A stretch of DNA of 64,000 nucleotides. Source: Jilunia laotingensis. Its GTDB lineage: Bacteria > Bacteroidota > Bacteroidia > Bacteroidales > Bacteroidaceae. The stretch lies in NCBI RefSeq assembly GCF_014385165.1, contig NZ_JACRTF010000001.1:4278001-4342000 (forward strand), read 5' to 3'. The position numbers and the translations under genes are program-made. The notes below the pieces were generated by a model. The model searched no databases, was not told the DNA's origin, and saw only the letters and a list, made by a program, of their open reading frames with translations. Every line of letters starts with the position of its first letter. Position 1 is the stretch's first letter. Below, in pieces: positions 8,069 through 16,961 of the stretch.

Positions 8069-10516
8069 ATGAGATACATACTAATTCTTTATTACGTAAT
8101 CGCACTCTTCTATCCCCATATGTACTGCAATGCGGGTAACTGGACGGATTCTGGAAACTATGAAACATCCTGGTATAATGATTTATCAAGTTCTTTTGAT
8201 ATCTCAACGGCTAAAGAATTGGCCGGTATTGCTTATCTATGCAATAATGGGGTTTCTTTCACAAATAAGACAATCAATTTACAAACAGATATAGATTTGT
8301 CCGGATACAATTGGACTCCCATCAATACCTTTGACGGCATAATGAATGGAAACTTTCATAATATATCTAATTTCATGATCAATTATACTGATAATGCCTT
8401 TGGAGCGATCAAGGCTTTTATTATAAATAATACGGGTGAGATTGAAAATATGGAATTGAAAGGTTCTGTTTTATTAGCTTCCAGAGGCTATGGAGCCGTT
8501 TCTGCAGGTGGATTGTGTGTGGAAAATACAGGATGTATTTCCAATTGCATAATATCTTGTACTGTAAGTGCCTATAACAAGATCAGTGGAGCAGATTACA
8601 GATATAACCATAATGCTGGTGGTGTTTGTGTTATAAACAAAGGCGAGATTATAAACTGTGTGAATAACGGGGATATTTCAGCAGAACCAAGCGTTCATGA
8701 TTATGGAGCAACTTTGAATTTTGCCGGCGGAATTGCAGGACAAAATGAGAATACAATAATTAACTGCGTGAATTACGGAAATATACACACTGTTGTAGGT
8801 TATTCCAGTTCATGGAAAGTCGGCTGGGGATTACCCTGTGGATATGCCGGAGGGATATGTGGTACTAATACAGGTACTATAAATAACGTAATAAATCTGG
8901 GAAATATAGAAGCAGCGATTTGTATATTAGTATCATTGGACGGTACAAATTCTTATGGTGGGGGAATTGTTGCTGATAATTCGGGTACAACATCCAATGC
9001 CTATTTCTCGTCTTCAAATACAATCATAGCACCCAATATTTTGAATGCAGGAACAAGACTGAGTTCTTCCCAGCTTAACAATACTTCCTACAATTTTACC
9101 GATGTACTAAATCAAAACATACAAATATTATCAGATAAGAGAGCCTGTTTCTGGACAAATTCTGTCACAAAAAACAATAATATCCCATTCCATCTAAATG
9201 GTTTTGCCGTCAAGACACAAGTGGAAGACATACATCTGAATACAGCTAAATTCATGGCTATTCCTATAAATATATCTTCATCCGCCATCACCAAAAAAGG
9301 ATTTGAGTACAAAAAGAGAGACAGTCAGAATTATAAGAAAGTGTATGCACAAGATGATTTTTCGGTCGAAGTATCAGATCTGGAATTGTCTGTGAAATAT
9401 GTTGTCAGAGCCTTTGTTATGACAACACGTGGAGATGTCATATATTTCAACGAGATAGATTTTGCGACATCACCAATTACAGTTGAGACACAAGAATGCG
9501 AAAATATTACAGCAACAGGCGCAACATTGGTAGGATATGTGCAAAGTGGAACGACTCCTATCCAATCACAGGGTTTTCTGTGGAAGGAAGAATATGAAAA
9601 GGATTTTCATGTAGTGTATTCAACAGGGCAAGATTTTTCTTATAAGCTGGAAGGTTTACAACCTAATACCTCCTATTATTACCAGGCATTTATCCTCACA
9701 GTCGCAGGAGAAAGCATTTATGGCGACCTGGCTAATTTCTCCACATCACCAGTGACAATAACATTCCCCTCGCCTGATATAGACAAGAAATCCATTTATC
9801 TACATGGAAGAATCAATTGTATAGTAAAGACGGAAGTTACAATAGAATATAAAAAATCAACAGATGTTACTTATAGCAATTGCCTTACTGAAAGCAATGA
9901 CGATGGAACCTTTGAAATCGAACTAAAAGACTTATCACCAAACACATCTTATGATTGCAGGGCCTATATAAACTACAACAATGTATATTATTACAGCCCA
10001 ATTTACACCTATACTACAAAGAATATTGAGATACAGACACTGTCTCCTATATTGGATACAAAAGTCACATTCAGAGGAAATGTGATAGGAGGAGAGAATG
10101 ATGCCCAAGTCGGCTTTGAATACCGGGACAGCAATCATCCTGACATGATAAAATCCGATATTATCTATTCATCATTGGCAGAAGGTATTACATCTTTTAC
10201 TGCGCAAACAAATAATGTTACCAATAACAATACTTATAAATACCGGGCATTTTATATAGATAGTAATAATAAATACAATTATGGGGATTGGGTGTACTTT
10301 ATCCCTACTGACATAATATCCGGAATTAACGACATAAAATACGAAGCCATCAGCATTGAAAATGGAAAGATTACATTACCTGCCATACAAATCATCCGGG
10401 TCTATGACGCTTTTGGAAAGGAAGTATATCATGGAAATACTGATTGTGTGTTTCTTGGAAAAGGACTCTATATAATCAATATCAACGCTATCTCTTACAA
10501 GGTTATGATAAAATAG
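8069..10516 (+). CDS. Secreted GLUG-like/FN3-like repeat surface protein
   Basis: An 815-residue protein with an N-terminal signal segment ending near NAGNW. Residues about 40-330 contain GLUG-like units (for example AGGLCVENTGCISNCIISC, AGGIAGQNENTIINCVNYG, AGGICGTNTGTINNVINLG), which form beta-solenoid-like surface structures. Residues about 370-740 hold four repeats of roughly 90 residues ending in LxPNTSYxxxAFI..., typical of fibronectin III-like stalks. The last 60 residues (IIRVYDAFGKEVYHG, KGLYIININ, KVMIK) resemble a T9SS-type sorting domain. It is AT-rich compared with its neighbours. A role in adhesion is likely by analogy; the ligand is unknown. Confidence 0.75.
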   Translation: MRYILILYYVIALFYPHMYCNAGNWTDSGNYETSWYNDLSSSFDISTAKELAGIAYLCNNGVSFTNKTINLQTDIDLSGYNWTPINTFDGIMNGNFHNISNFMINYTDNAFGAIKAFIINNTGEIENMELKGSVLLASRGYGAVSAGGLCVENTGCISNCIISCTVSAYNKISGADYRYNHNAGGVCVINKGEIINCVNNGDISAEPSVHDYGATLNFAGGIAGQNENTIINCVNYGNIHTVVGYSSSWKVGWGLPCGYAGGICGTNTGTINNVINLGNIEAAICILVSLDGTNSYGGGIVADNSGTTSNAYFSSSNTIIAPNILNAGTRLSSSQLNNTSYNFTDVLNQNIQILSDKRACFWTNSVTKNNNIPFHLNGFAVKTQVEDIHLNTAKFMAIPINISSSAITKKGFEYKKRDSQNYKKVYAQDDFSVEVSDLELSVKYVVRAFVMTTRGDVIYFNEIDFATSPITVETQECENITATGATLVGYVQSGTTPIQSQGFLWKEEYEKDFHVVYSTGQDFSYKLEGLQPNTSYYYQAFILTVAGESIYGDLANFSTSPVTITFPSPDIDKKSIYLHGRINCIVKTEVTIEYKKSTDVTYSNCLTESNDDGTFEIELKDLSPNTSYDCRAYINYNNVYYYSPIYTYTTKNIEIQTLSPILDTKVTFRGNVIGGENDAQVGFEYRDSNHPDMIKSDIIYSSLAEGITSFTAQTNNVTNNNTYKYRAFYIDSNNKYNYGDWVYFIPTDIISGINDIKYEAISIENGKITLPAIQIIRVYDAFGKEVYHGNTDCVFLGKGLYIININAISYKVMIK

Positions 10517-10539
10517 ATTTATTTTCAGCAAGGGTAAAT

Positions 10540-10590
10540 AAACACTCTTTATAGACTGGGATACCAATCTATAGAGAGTGTTTTTATTTT
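10540..10590 (+). terminator. Terminator of the GLUG/FN3 protein gene
   Basis: AAACACTCTTTATAG (10540-10554) pairs with CTATAGAGAGTGTTT (10569-10583) with one mismatch, followed by a T-rich tail. Confidence 0.8.
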
Positions 10591-10752
10591 GGTATCATAC
10601 TTGCACCCTGTAAATCCTTTCAGACATCTTCCATATAACCAAAAACTACAAAAGAAAAGCAGTTTTATTATTGAAAGCAATGATAATAAACAGATTTTAT
10701 TATCCCGCAATTTATCCATAAAAGAACATACACGTCTAAAGTCACTACCTGA

Positions 10753-10863
10753 TTAGTTGACCGGAAGCCATGCATTGATATCTTCGGCTACAAACAACCA
10801 GTACAATAACAGTAAGATAAAAATAGCTACGGCAATTCCTATAAGAACTTTTCTTTGTTTCAT
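10753..10863 (-). CDS. Possible 36-residue single-span membrane protein
   Basis: The frame reads MKQRKVLIGIAVAIFILLLL, then YWLFVAEDINAWLPVN and a stop. Basic residues at the start followed by about 18 hydrophobic residues and a short acidic tail fit a type II single-span inner-membrane peptide. Codon use is ordinary and the flanks on both strands are gene-free. No matching family came to mind and no clear promoter was found. Confidence 0.45.
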   Translation of the reverse strand: MKQRKVLIGIAVAIFILLLLYWLFVAEDINAWLPVN

Positions 10864-11244
10864 AATCGGTTTTGTTTTTTAATGATTCGTTGCAATAGAA
10901 ACAAGTCCGAAAGACAAATGTTTACTATTCCCTGCAAATCAATCATAGAAAATACTTCCCGTATCATTTTGACAGTTTGCTTTTTTCAAATGCCCTGAGC
11001 AGCGTTATTCCGTCCCAATGGTAAGCATGATCGAAAAAACGCAATGTAAAGCGATTAGCCTTTTTCAATTTGATTGACAAACGATACAATCATCAGCAGA
11101 AGGATTTAATTTCACCATTTCTCCATTCCAAATGATTTACAGTAAGCAATTATTCTCTCATTTTATTAAAAAAGAGAGTTCACCCGCAGCGAAGCAAGTA
11201 GAGAATAAGTGGATAAAAATCGAAGCAAACAGAAGAATTATGCC

Positions 11245-11411
11245 TTCATTAGATGGAAACAATCACTTCATCCGATGATAATACGATTTCATCGGATGGG
11301 AATGGTAACTTGATCCGATGATAATTAATAGTTCACTTGATGATAATTAATGTTTCATTGGATGATAATTAATAGTTCATCCACGACAATTAATGTTTCA
11401 TCCGTCAATTT
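11245..11411. repeat. Degenerate tandem repeat, about eight 20-23 base units
   Basis: Successive units start TTCATTAGATGG, TTCATCCGATGATAAT, TTCATCGGATGGGAAT, TTGATCCGATGATAATTAAT, TTCACTTGATGATAATTAAT, TTCATTGGATGATAATTAAT, TTCATCCACGACAATTAAT and TTCATCCGTCAATTT. The core TTCATCSGATGA is itself nearly palindromic. Unit spacing of 20-23 bases is about two helical turns. It lies in gene-free DNA. Confidence 0.8.
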
Positions 11412-12072
11412 AGGTTATTTCATAGATGAAAGCCTCTTTTTTTCCTCCTTTCGAGCCCGAAAACGACCTTATAGGATGCTATTCCGGCAGTTTTGAAGAA
11501 GTAAGTAGTTAGCAATAAATCAGAAAACAAGGTAGAGTGTCACATAAACACGGATATTACTATAAAATAGTCAATTCACTGATTCATTACATGTCCTATA
11601 ACCCCCTTCTGGTACAAAGTATTGAAAATAATAGAAAATATTTTGTCTTTTCATATCCGGCTAATCCTACTGCCCTTGATAACATGCAATAACTGCATTC
11701 CAAAGTTGATAGCGAAAAGTCCTTGCACTCTCCCGTAAATAATTCAGGTGACATGTCATTCAGGAAATTATAATAATTTCTTGAATCTAACATATGCAAC
11801 AATAGATCACAAGGACATTTTACATATAGTTCAAAAATTTTTCCATGTTGCTACATATTAATATTTTTGACTGTATTGTTGTGATGCTGCTCGCTCTCTA
11901 AGATACTTGATATCTTTATTGTTACTTCTCTTCTTATCTAAAGTAAGCCCTAGCTAAAGCACATTATAGCCTCCGGAATAATCTGTTCATCTGCCGTCAG
12001 AAATGAAGTAAGCGGAATGACACTTTAGTGACGAAAAACAGAAATAATAGCATCTATTCATTTTAAAATGCA

Positions 12073-12080
12073 TATCTTTG
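12073..12080 (+). promoter_or_regulatory. -7 element of the Rpn-family nuclease gene
   Basis: TATCTTTG matches TAnnTTTG 22 bases before the ATG at 12103. No clear -33 box. Confidence 0.6.
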
Positions 12081-12102
12081 TGTTATTAAAGGATTTAAAT
12101 GA

Positions 12103-13041
12103 ATGATTATGGAAACAGTCGACCGTTATATCAGATTTGATTGGGCTGTAAAGCGTCTTTTGCGTCAGAAAGCCAATTTCGGAGTTCTCGAAGGTCTGCT
12201 AACCGTATTGCTGAACGAACAAGTCAAGATAGTAGAAATACTCGAAAGCGAAGGCAATCAGCTTACTGCCGATGACAAATTCAACCGGGTAGATATTAAA
12301 GCGAAGAACAGCAAAGGAGAAATTATTATCGTAGAAATTCAGAATACGCGGGAGTTGGATTATCTGGAGCGCATTCTCTATGGGGTGGCCAAAGCCATTA
12401 CCGAGCATATCTCGTTGGGCGAACGCTACTACGAAGTGAAGAAAATATACTCCGTCAGCATTCTCTATTTTGATATTGGCAAAGGGAACGATTATCTGTA
12501 CCACGGGCAAAATACATTTCTGGGTGTACACACAGGCGATCAGTTATTAGTCAGCACCAAAGAAAAAGATGCTTTGGTAAGCAAACTTCCCTCTCAGATA
12601 TTCCCCGAATACTTCCTGATTCGGGTGAATGAATTCAATAAAGCCGCCATTACTCCACTCGAAGAATGGATTGACTATCTGAAAACGGGACGTATACGCC
12701 CGGATACCACAGCACCCGGACTTGCGGAAGCCCGCCAGAAACTTATTTATTATAATATGAAACCTGAAGAAAGGCATGCATACGATGAACATCTAAGTGC
12801 GATCATGATACAAAATGATGTGCTGGATACTGCCAAGTTGGAAGGAAGGCTTGAAGGAAAACTTGAAGGACGGTTGGAAGGAATTAAAGAAGGAATTAAA
12901 GAAGGCGAAGCAAAAGGTCTAAAAAAAGGAAAGATAGAAGGGAAAACAGAAATAGCCCATAACCTTAAAAAGATGGGATTATCTATCGAAATGATAATTC
13001 AAGCTACCGGACTTTCTGCCGAGGAAATAGAAAGCTTATAA
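12103..13041 (+). CDS. Rpn family PD-(D/E)XK nuclease/putative transposase
   Basis: This 312-residue protein belongs to the Rpn (recombination-promoting nuclease, formerly transposase_31-like) family. The nuclease core is visible as NRVDIKAKNSKGEIIIVEIQ, which supplies the D and the ExQ of the PD-(D/E)XK fold, at about residues 62-82. The C-terminus has the usual run of charged LEGRLEGKLEGRLEGIKEG repeats (residues 246-275) and ends in a small helical domain, LKKMGLSIEMIIQATGLSAEEIESL. E. coli relatives cut DNA and raise RecA-independent recombination. A second ATG at 12109 is possible. Single gene with its own promoter, bordering the gene-poor region. Confidence 0.88.
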   Translation: MIMETVDRYIRFDWAVKRLLRQKANFGVLEGLLTVLLNEQVKIVEILESEGNQLTADDKFNRVDIKAKNSKGEIIIVEIQNTRELDYLERILYGVAKAITEHISLGERYYEVKKIYSVSILYFDIGKGNDYLYHGQNTFLGVHTGDQLLVSTKEKDALVSKLPSQIFPEYFLIRVNEFNKAAITPLEEWIDYLKTGRIRPDTTAPGLAEARQKLIYYNMKPEERHAYDEHLSAIMIQNDVLDTAKLEGRLEGKLEGRLEGIKEGIKEGEAKGLKKGKIEGKTEIAHNLKKMGLSIEMIIQATGLSAEEIESL

Positions 13042-13080
13042 AATCACTTAAAATAATAAAAGCCAAAGCTTGGCACGCAA

Positions 13081-13170
13081 AAAAGACAGACCGCCTATAC
13101 CTTTTTCCCACGGGATGGTAGGGCAAAGGAAAGGTGGTCTTAGAAAGGCTTTAGGGGCATTAAAGCCTTT
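13081..13170 (+). terminator. Structured region and terminator after the Rpn gene
   Basis: AAAGGCTTTA (13144-13153) and TAAAGCCTTT (13161-13170) form a perfect 10-base stem with a 7-base loop. Just before it, AGACCGCCT and AGGTGGTCT (about 13087-13140) bracket a second possible fold. The U tail is weak, so termination is likely but not certain. Confidence 0.5.
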
Positions 13171-13231
13171 TGCGGGGAGAAACCGTTTATTTATGAAATT
13201 TCCTAAGATATAATAAAAAAGAAAGATTTTA

Positions 13232-13262
13232 TTTGTGGTTTCAAACAATGTGTTTATATTTG
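13232..13262 (+). promoter_or_regulatory. trp operon promoter
   Basis: TTTG at 13232-13235 and TATATTTG at 13255-13262 are 19 bases apart, a textbook Bacteroidetes promoter. Transcription would start near 13269, about 18 bases before the leader peptide ATG. Confidence 0.85.
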
Positions 13263-13286
13263 CCCCTCGTAAAATAACAAATAACA

Positions 13287-13349
13287 ATGAGAACTATATT
13301 AGTAAATACATATTGGTGGTGGCACCCGTTACAACTCCGACAGTCGTAA
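13287..13349 (+). CDS. trpL: trp operon leader peptide (three consecutive Trp codons)
   Basis: A 20-codon frame begins MRTILVNTYWWWH and stops at 13347. The three adjacent TGG codons at 13314-13322 are very unlikely by chance in a 20-residue frame located between the trp promoter and trpB. Family knowledge: ribosome stalling at such codons couples charged tRNA-Trp level to operon transcription. The bases CGACAG (13338-13343), right after the Trp codons, can pair with CTGTCG (13409-13414) in the 5' arm of the downstream terminator. This gives a simple antiterminator that is free when the ribosome stalls and covered when it reaches the stop codon. Confidence 0.85.
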   Translation: MRTILVNTYWWWHPLQLRQS

Positions 13350-13399
13350 GGGAGCAGCGCTCGTGTGTATATACTTCATTCAATATATAACAGATTTGG

Positions 13400-13442
13400 A
13401 AAAGAGCCCTGTCGCAACTTGCGGCAGGGCTCTTTTCTTTTT
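13400..13442 (+). terminator. trp attenuator terminator
   Basis: The arms 13400-13417 and 13419-13436 are complementary, with only one mispaired position (T13412 against G13424, a G-U pair); the innermost bases form the loop. A T-rich tail follows. It lies between the leader peptide and trpB, so it can stop transcription before the first structural gene. Confidence 0.88.
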
Positions 13443-13499
13443 CCTGTTCGACGTGCCGGAACAATTAAAAATAGATTATCAACAGTAAAAGCAAAGCAT

Positions 13500-14690
13500 A
13501 TGAAAAGTTATCAAGTCGACAAAGAGGGTTATTACGGAGAATTCGGTGGGGCCTACGTTCCTGAAATTCTTCATAAATGTGTGAAAGAGCTACAAGACAC
13601 CTACCTCACGGTTCTAAACGATGAAAACTTCCGACAAGAATTCGACCAATTATTACGCGATTATGTAGGCCGTCCCTCCCCACTCTACCTTGCACGCTGC
13701 CTTTCAGAGAAATACGGATGCAAATTGTACCTGAAAAGGGAAGACTTAAACCATACCGGGGCACATAAAATCAACAATACGATCGGACAGATTTTATTGG
13801 CACGCCGCATGGGGAAAAACCGCATCATTGCCGAGACCGGGGCGGGACAACACGGGGTAGCTACCGCCACCGTCTGTGCGCTGATGAATATGGAATGCAT
13901 CATTTACATGGGAAAGACAGATGTGGAACGGCAGCACGTCAATGTGGAAAAGATGAAAATGCTGGGAGCCACTGTCATTCCGGTGACATCGGGCAACATG
14001 ACATTAAAGGATGCCACTAACGAGGCGATACGTGATTGGTGTTGCCATCCGTCGGACACCTATTATATCATCGGCTCGACTGTAGGGCCTCATCCCTATC
14101 CGGACATGGTGGCGCGGCTGCAATCGGTAATCAGCCAAGAGATAAAAAAGCAATTGGAAGAGAAAGAAGGCAGAAATTATCCCGATTATCTTATCGCCTG
14201 CGTAGGTGGGGGAAGCAATGCAGCGGGCACCATTTATCACTATCTGGATGACGAGCGGGTAAACATCATTCTGGCAGAAGCCGGTGGCAAAGGAGTAGAA
14301 ACCGGTCAGACGGCAGCTACTATCCAGTTGGGGAAAACAGGAATCATCCATGGGGCACGCACGTTTGTCATTCAGAACGAGGACGGACAGATAGAAGAAC
14401 CGTACTCCATCTCCGCCGGACTGGATTATCCGGGCATCGGGCCGATCCATGCCCACCTTGCCCAACAACATAGAGCCACCGTGTTGGCTGTAAACGATGA
14501 CGAAGCCATAAAAGCCGCATTTGAACTGACCAAACTTGAAGGCATCATTCCGGCTCTCGAATCGGCTCACGCGCTGGGGGCTCTTGAGAAAATAAAATTC
14601 AGGCCGGAAGATGTAGTGGTGCTGACTGTATCGGGACGGGGGGATAAGGATATTGAAACGTATTTGTTCCAAGCGGAATCCGATCGTTGA
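13500..14690 (+). CDS. trpB: Tryptophan synthase beta chain
   Basis: I chose the ATG at 13500 ([19 protein letters not shown]) because the longer open frame from 13365 runs through the attenuator hairpin. The protein then has 396 residues, normal for TrpB. Lys90 in HTGAHKINN binds [25 protein letters not shown] and the [11 protein letters not shown] loop are the other hallmarks. It joins indole and serine to make tryptophan, working with TrpA. It is the first structural gene of the operon, the order trpB-E-G-D-C-F-A being usual in Bacteroides. The next gene starts 58 bases after its stop. Confidence 0.97.
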   Translation: MKSYQVDKEGYYGEFGGAYVPEILHKCVKELQDTYLTVLNDENFRQEFDQLLRDYVGRPSPLYLARCLSEKYGCKLYLKREDLNHTGAHKINNTIGQILLARRMGKNRIIAETGAGQHGVATATVCALMNMECIIYMGKTDVERQHVNVEKMKMLGATVIPVTSGNMTLKDATNEAIRDWCCHPSDTYYIIGSTVGPHPYPDMVARLQSVISQEIKKQLEEKEGRNYPDYLIACVGGGSNAAGTIYHYLDDERVNIILAEAGGKGVETGQTAATIQLGKTGIIHGARTFVIQNEDGQIEEPYSISAGLDYPGIGPIHAHLAQQHRATVLAVNDDEAIKAAFELTKLEGIIPALESAHALGALEKIKFRPEDVVVLTVSGRGDKDIETYLFQAESDR

Positions 14691-14748
14691 CGAACCGACA
14701 AGGGGACACGTTGACTCGAAATATTTAATAATCAATTTAAGAATAAAG

Positions 14749-16155
14749 ATGAAAACATTTCATTATACAACCAATAGCAAACAATTACTCGGGGATCTGC
14801 ATACCCCCGTCAGCATCTACCTGAAAGTCCGTGACCTGTATCCGCAATCGGCTCTGATGGAGAGTTCGGACTTCCACGCGGGAGAAAATTCAATGTCATA
14901 CATCGCCCTTTGCCCACTGGCAAGCATCGGCATCAACAATGACATCGTTACAACCAGCTATCCTGACGGAACGCAAAAGGAGGAAGCCCTCGGCAAGAAT
15001 CTCACTGCAGAAAAAGCCATAAACGACTTCATCTCATGCTTCCAAGTATCGGGCGAACACAAAAAGATATTCGGACTTTATGGCTATACCACCTTCAATG
15101 CCATAAAATATTTCGAACATATCCCCATCAAAGAAAGCCACGATGGAATGAATGACGCACCGGACATCCTATACATTATCTATAAATACATCATCGTCTT
15201 CAACCATTTCAAGAATGAAATGACCTTGGTCGAGATCCTGTCTGACAACGAAGAAAGCGGCATTCCCCCATTGGAGTCAGCAATCGAAAACCGCAATTAT
15301 GCCTCCTATAACTTTTCCATCACCGGACCCATCACCAGCCCCATCAGCGATGAAGAACACAAGACAAATATCCGTAAAGGCATTTCCCACTGCCTGCGCG
15401 GTGATGTGTTCCAGATCGTACTGTCCCGAAGATTCATACAACCCTATGCCGGAGATGATTTCAAAGTATATCGCGCACTCCGAAGCATAAACCCTTCGCC
15501 CTATCTGTTTTATTTCGACTTCGGTGGATACCGCATCTTCGGCTCCTCACCGGAGACACATTGTAAAATTAAGAACCGGAATGCCTATATCGATCCGATT
15601 GCCGGCACTACACACCGAACCGGTGATACGGTAAAGGATAAAGAGTTGACCCAATCCCTTTTAGCCGACCCGAAGGAGAATGCCGAACATGTGATGCTGG
15701 TCGATCTTGCCCGGAACGACCTAAGCCGCAACTGCCATGATGTACAAGTCGTATTTTTTAAGGAACCACAGTATTACAGCCATGTCATACATCTTGTCAG
15801 CCGGGTAAGCGGCAGGCTCAACGATGACGCTGGTTCCATCAACAGCTTCATAGACACGTTTCCAGCCGGTACGCTGAGTGGTGCCCCCAAAGTGCGGGCA
15901 ATGCAACTCATCAGTGAGATCGAACCCCACAACCGAGGGGCATACGGGGGATGCATCGGATTCATCGGATTGAACGGAGATTTGAATCAAGCCATTACCA
16001 TTCGTACATTTGTAAGCCGGAACAATAAGTTATGGCTGCAAGCGGGTGGCGGCATTGTAGCTCATAGCCGGGAAGAACAGGAGTTGCAAGAAGTGAACAA
16101 TAAGCTAGGAGCTTTGAAAAGAGCGATCGACCTGGCAGCGGAATTAAAGAACTGA
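14749..16155 (+). CDS. trpE: Anthranilate synthase component I
   Basis: The ATG at 14749 gives MKTFHYTTNSKQ and 468 residues; an upstream extension would overlap trpB and is rejected. The enzyme converts chorismate and ammonia to anthranilate. ALMESSDF near residue 36 corresponds to the LLES tryptophan-binding motif, so feedback inhibition is probable. Chorismate-enzyme hallmarks follow: FQIVLSRRF, PSPYLFYFDF, GSSPETH, DPIAGTTHRTG, EHVMLVDLARND, FPAGTLSGAPKVRAM and the final GGIVAHS. It works with the TrpG glutaminase encoded 238 bases downstream. Confidence 0.96.
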   Translation: MKTFHYTTNSKQLLGDLHTPVSIYLKVRDLYPQSALMESSDFHAGENSMSYIALCPLASIGINNDIVTTSYPDGTQKEEALGKNLTAEKAINDFISCFQVSGEHKKIFGLYGYTTFNAIKYFEHIPIKESHDGMNDAPDILYIIYKYIIVFNHFKNEMTLVEILSDNEESGIPPLESAIENRNYASYNFSITGPITSPISDEEHKTNIRKGISHCLRGDVFQIVLSRRFIQPYAGDDFKVYRALRSINPSPYLFYFDFGGYRIFGSSPETHCKIKNRNAYIDPIAGTTHRTGDTVKDKELTQSLLADPKENAEHVMLVDLARNDLSRNCHDVQVVFFKEPQYYSHVIHLVSRVSGRLNDDAGSINSFIDTFPAGTLSGAPKVRAMQLISEIEPHNRGAYGGCIGFIGLNGDLNQAITIRTFVSRNNKLWLQAGGGIVAHSREEQELQEVNNKLGALKRAIDLAAELKN

Positions 16156-16181
16156 TTATAAGCCATAGAAACATAAACAAT

Positions 16182-16280
16182 AATTTCCCAATGCAACCTA
16201 ATTAGGGAAATTAGAACCTGTTTAAATTTTCCTCCAAAAGAAATCCTCCGATAAGGGCTGAGGAAAATTTAAAAAGGTTC
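16182..16280 (+). repeat. Two inverted repeats inside the trpE-trpG gap
   Basis: TAATTTCCC near 16181-16189 pairs with GGGAAATTA near 16205-16213. A second, longer repeat has 21-base arms at 16214-16234 and 16260-16280 with one mismatch. The long arm (containing CTGTTTAAATTTTCCTC) recurs in variant form between trpC and trpF and upstream of the SusC gene, so it is a dispersed repeat. No second promoter was found in this 238-base gap. Confidence 0.75.
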
Positions 16281-16393
16281 AAAAATAAACGGATTATTAA
16301 CAACAGATATTATAAAAAATAAGAACTTTGTCCACTGCCAATCAGTACTCCGTTCTTATTCCAACTAAATTCTGATATAAATTTGAAAATAGT

Positions 16394-16957
16394 ATGATTT
16401 TGCTTTTAGATAACTACGACTCATTCACCTACAATTTACTGCATGCGGTAAAGGAACTGGGAAGAACCGATGTGGAAGTATTCCGCAATGACCAGATAAC
16501 CCTTGACGAAGTAGATCGTTTCGATAAAATCATCCTTTCACCGGGACCGGGAATACCGAAAGAAGCCGGTTTGCTTCTGCCCATTATCAAACGCTATGCC
16601 CCTACAAAAGCCATCCTTGGGGTTTGTCTCGGGCATCAGGCAATCGGTGAAACATTCGGTGCAACGCTGGAAAACCTGACGGAAGTATACCACGGTGTGC
16701 AAACTCCGGTAAATATTATCAAGGAAGACATCGTGTTCCGGGGAATGGAAAATGAATTGCTGGTGGGACGTTACCATTCCTGGGTAGTAAGCCGGAAGGC
16801 TTTCCCCGAATGCCTTGAAATCACAGCGGAAAGCAAAGAGGGGCAGATCATGGCCTTGCGCCATAAGTCCTACAACGTTCACGGCATTCAGTTTCATCCC
16901 GAATCCGTATTGACACCACAAGGGAAATTAATCATCCAAAACTTTTTAAATACTTGA
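16394..16957 (+). CDS. trpG: Anthranilate synthase component II (glutamine amidotransferase)
   Basis: A 187-residue class I glutamine amidotransferase. Cys78 in GVCLGHQAIGE is the nucleophile, and the HPES motif near residue 170 supplies His and Glu. It starts MILLLDNYDSFTYNL, as TrpG and PabA proteins do. It delivers ammonia from glutamine to TrpE. In some bacteria one protein serves both anthranilate and p-aminobenzoate synthesis; that cannot be judged here. It is followed after four bases by trpD. Confidence 0.95.
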   Translation: MILLLDNYDSFTYNLLHAVKELGRTDVEVFRNDQITLDEVDRFDKIILSPGPGIPKEAGLLLPIIKRYAPTKAILGVCLGHQAIGETFGATLENLTEVYHGVQTPVNIIKEDIVFRGMENELLVGRYHSWVVSRKAFPECLEITAESKEGQIMALRHKSYNVHGIQFHPESVLTPQGKLIIQNFLNT

Positions 16958-16961
16958 AGTC

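Larger units (their letters stand above)
10591..12072. other. Gene-poor region between the surface protein and the Rpn nuclease
   Basis: About 1.5 kb with no long coding frame. It contains the small frame at 10753-10863 and the tandem repeat at 11245-11411 (listed separately). A minus-strand frame at 11596-11802 could encode 68 residues, but it matches nothing I know and has no promoter-like signal. Short stretches around 10960-11110 and 11420-11500, read on the minus strand, look faintly protein-like but start without ATG and stop quickly. They may be relics of lost genes. Confidence 0.6.

Noticed and set aside
11596..11802. 68-codon minus-strand frame in the gene-poor region
   Set aside because: No recognisable domain or promoter; kept only as a remark in the region entry.
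13048..13287. 79-codon minus-strand frame in the Rpn-trp gap
   Set aside because: It covers the hairpins and the trp promoter, with no similarity or promoter of its own.
13365..13499. N-terminal extension of trpB by 45 codons
   Set aside because: It translates the attenuator hairpin and has no similarity to TrpB; the MKSYQ start at 13500 gives normal length.
14004..14735. 243-codon minus-strand frame opposite trpB/trpE
   Set aside because: Antisense shadow of trpB; the trp gene shows all family motifs.
14653..14748. N-terminal extension of trpE overlapping trpB
   Set aside because: It would overlap the end of trpB out of frame; the ATG at 14749 fits the family start.
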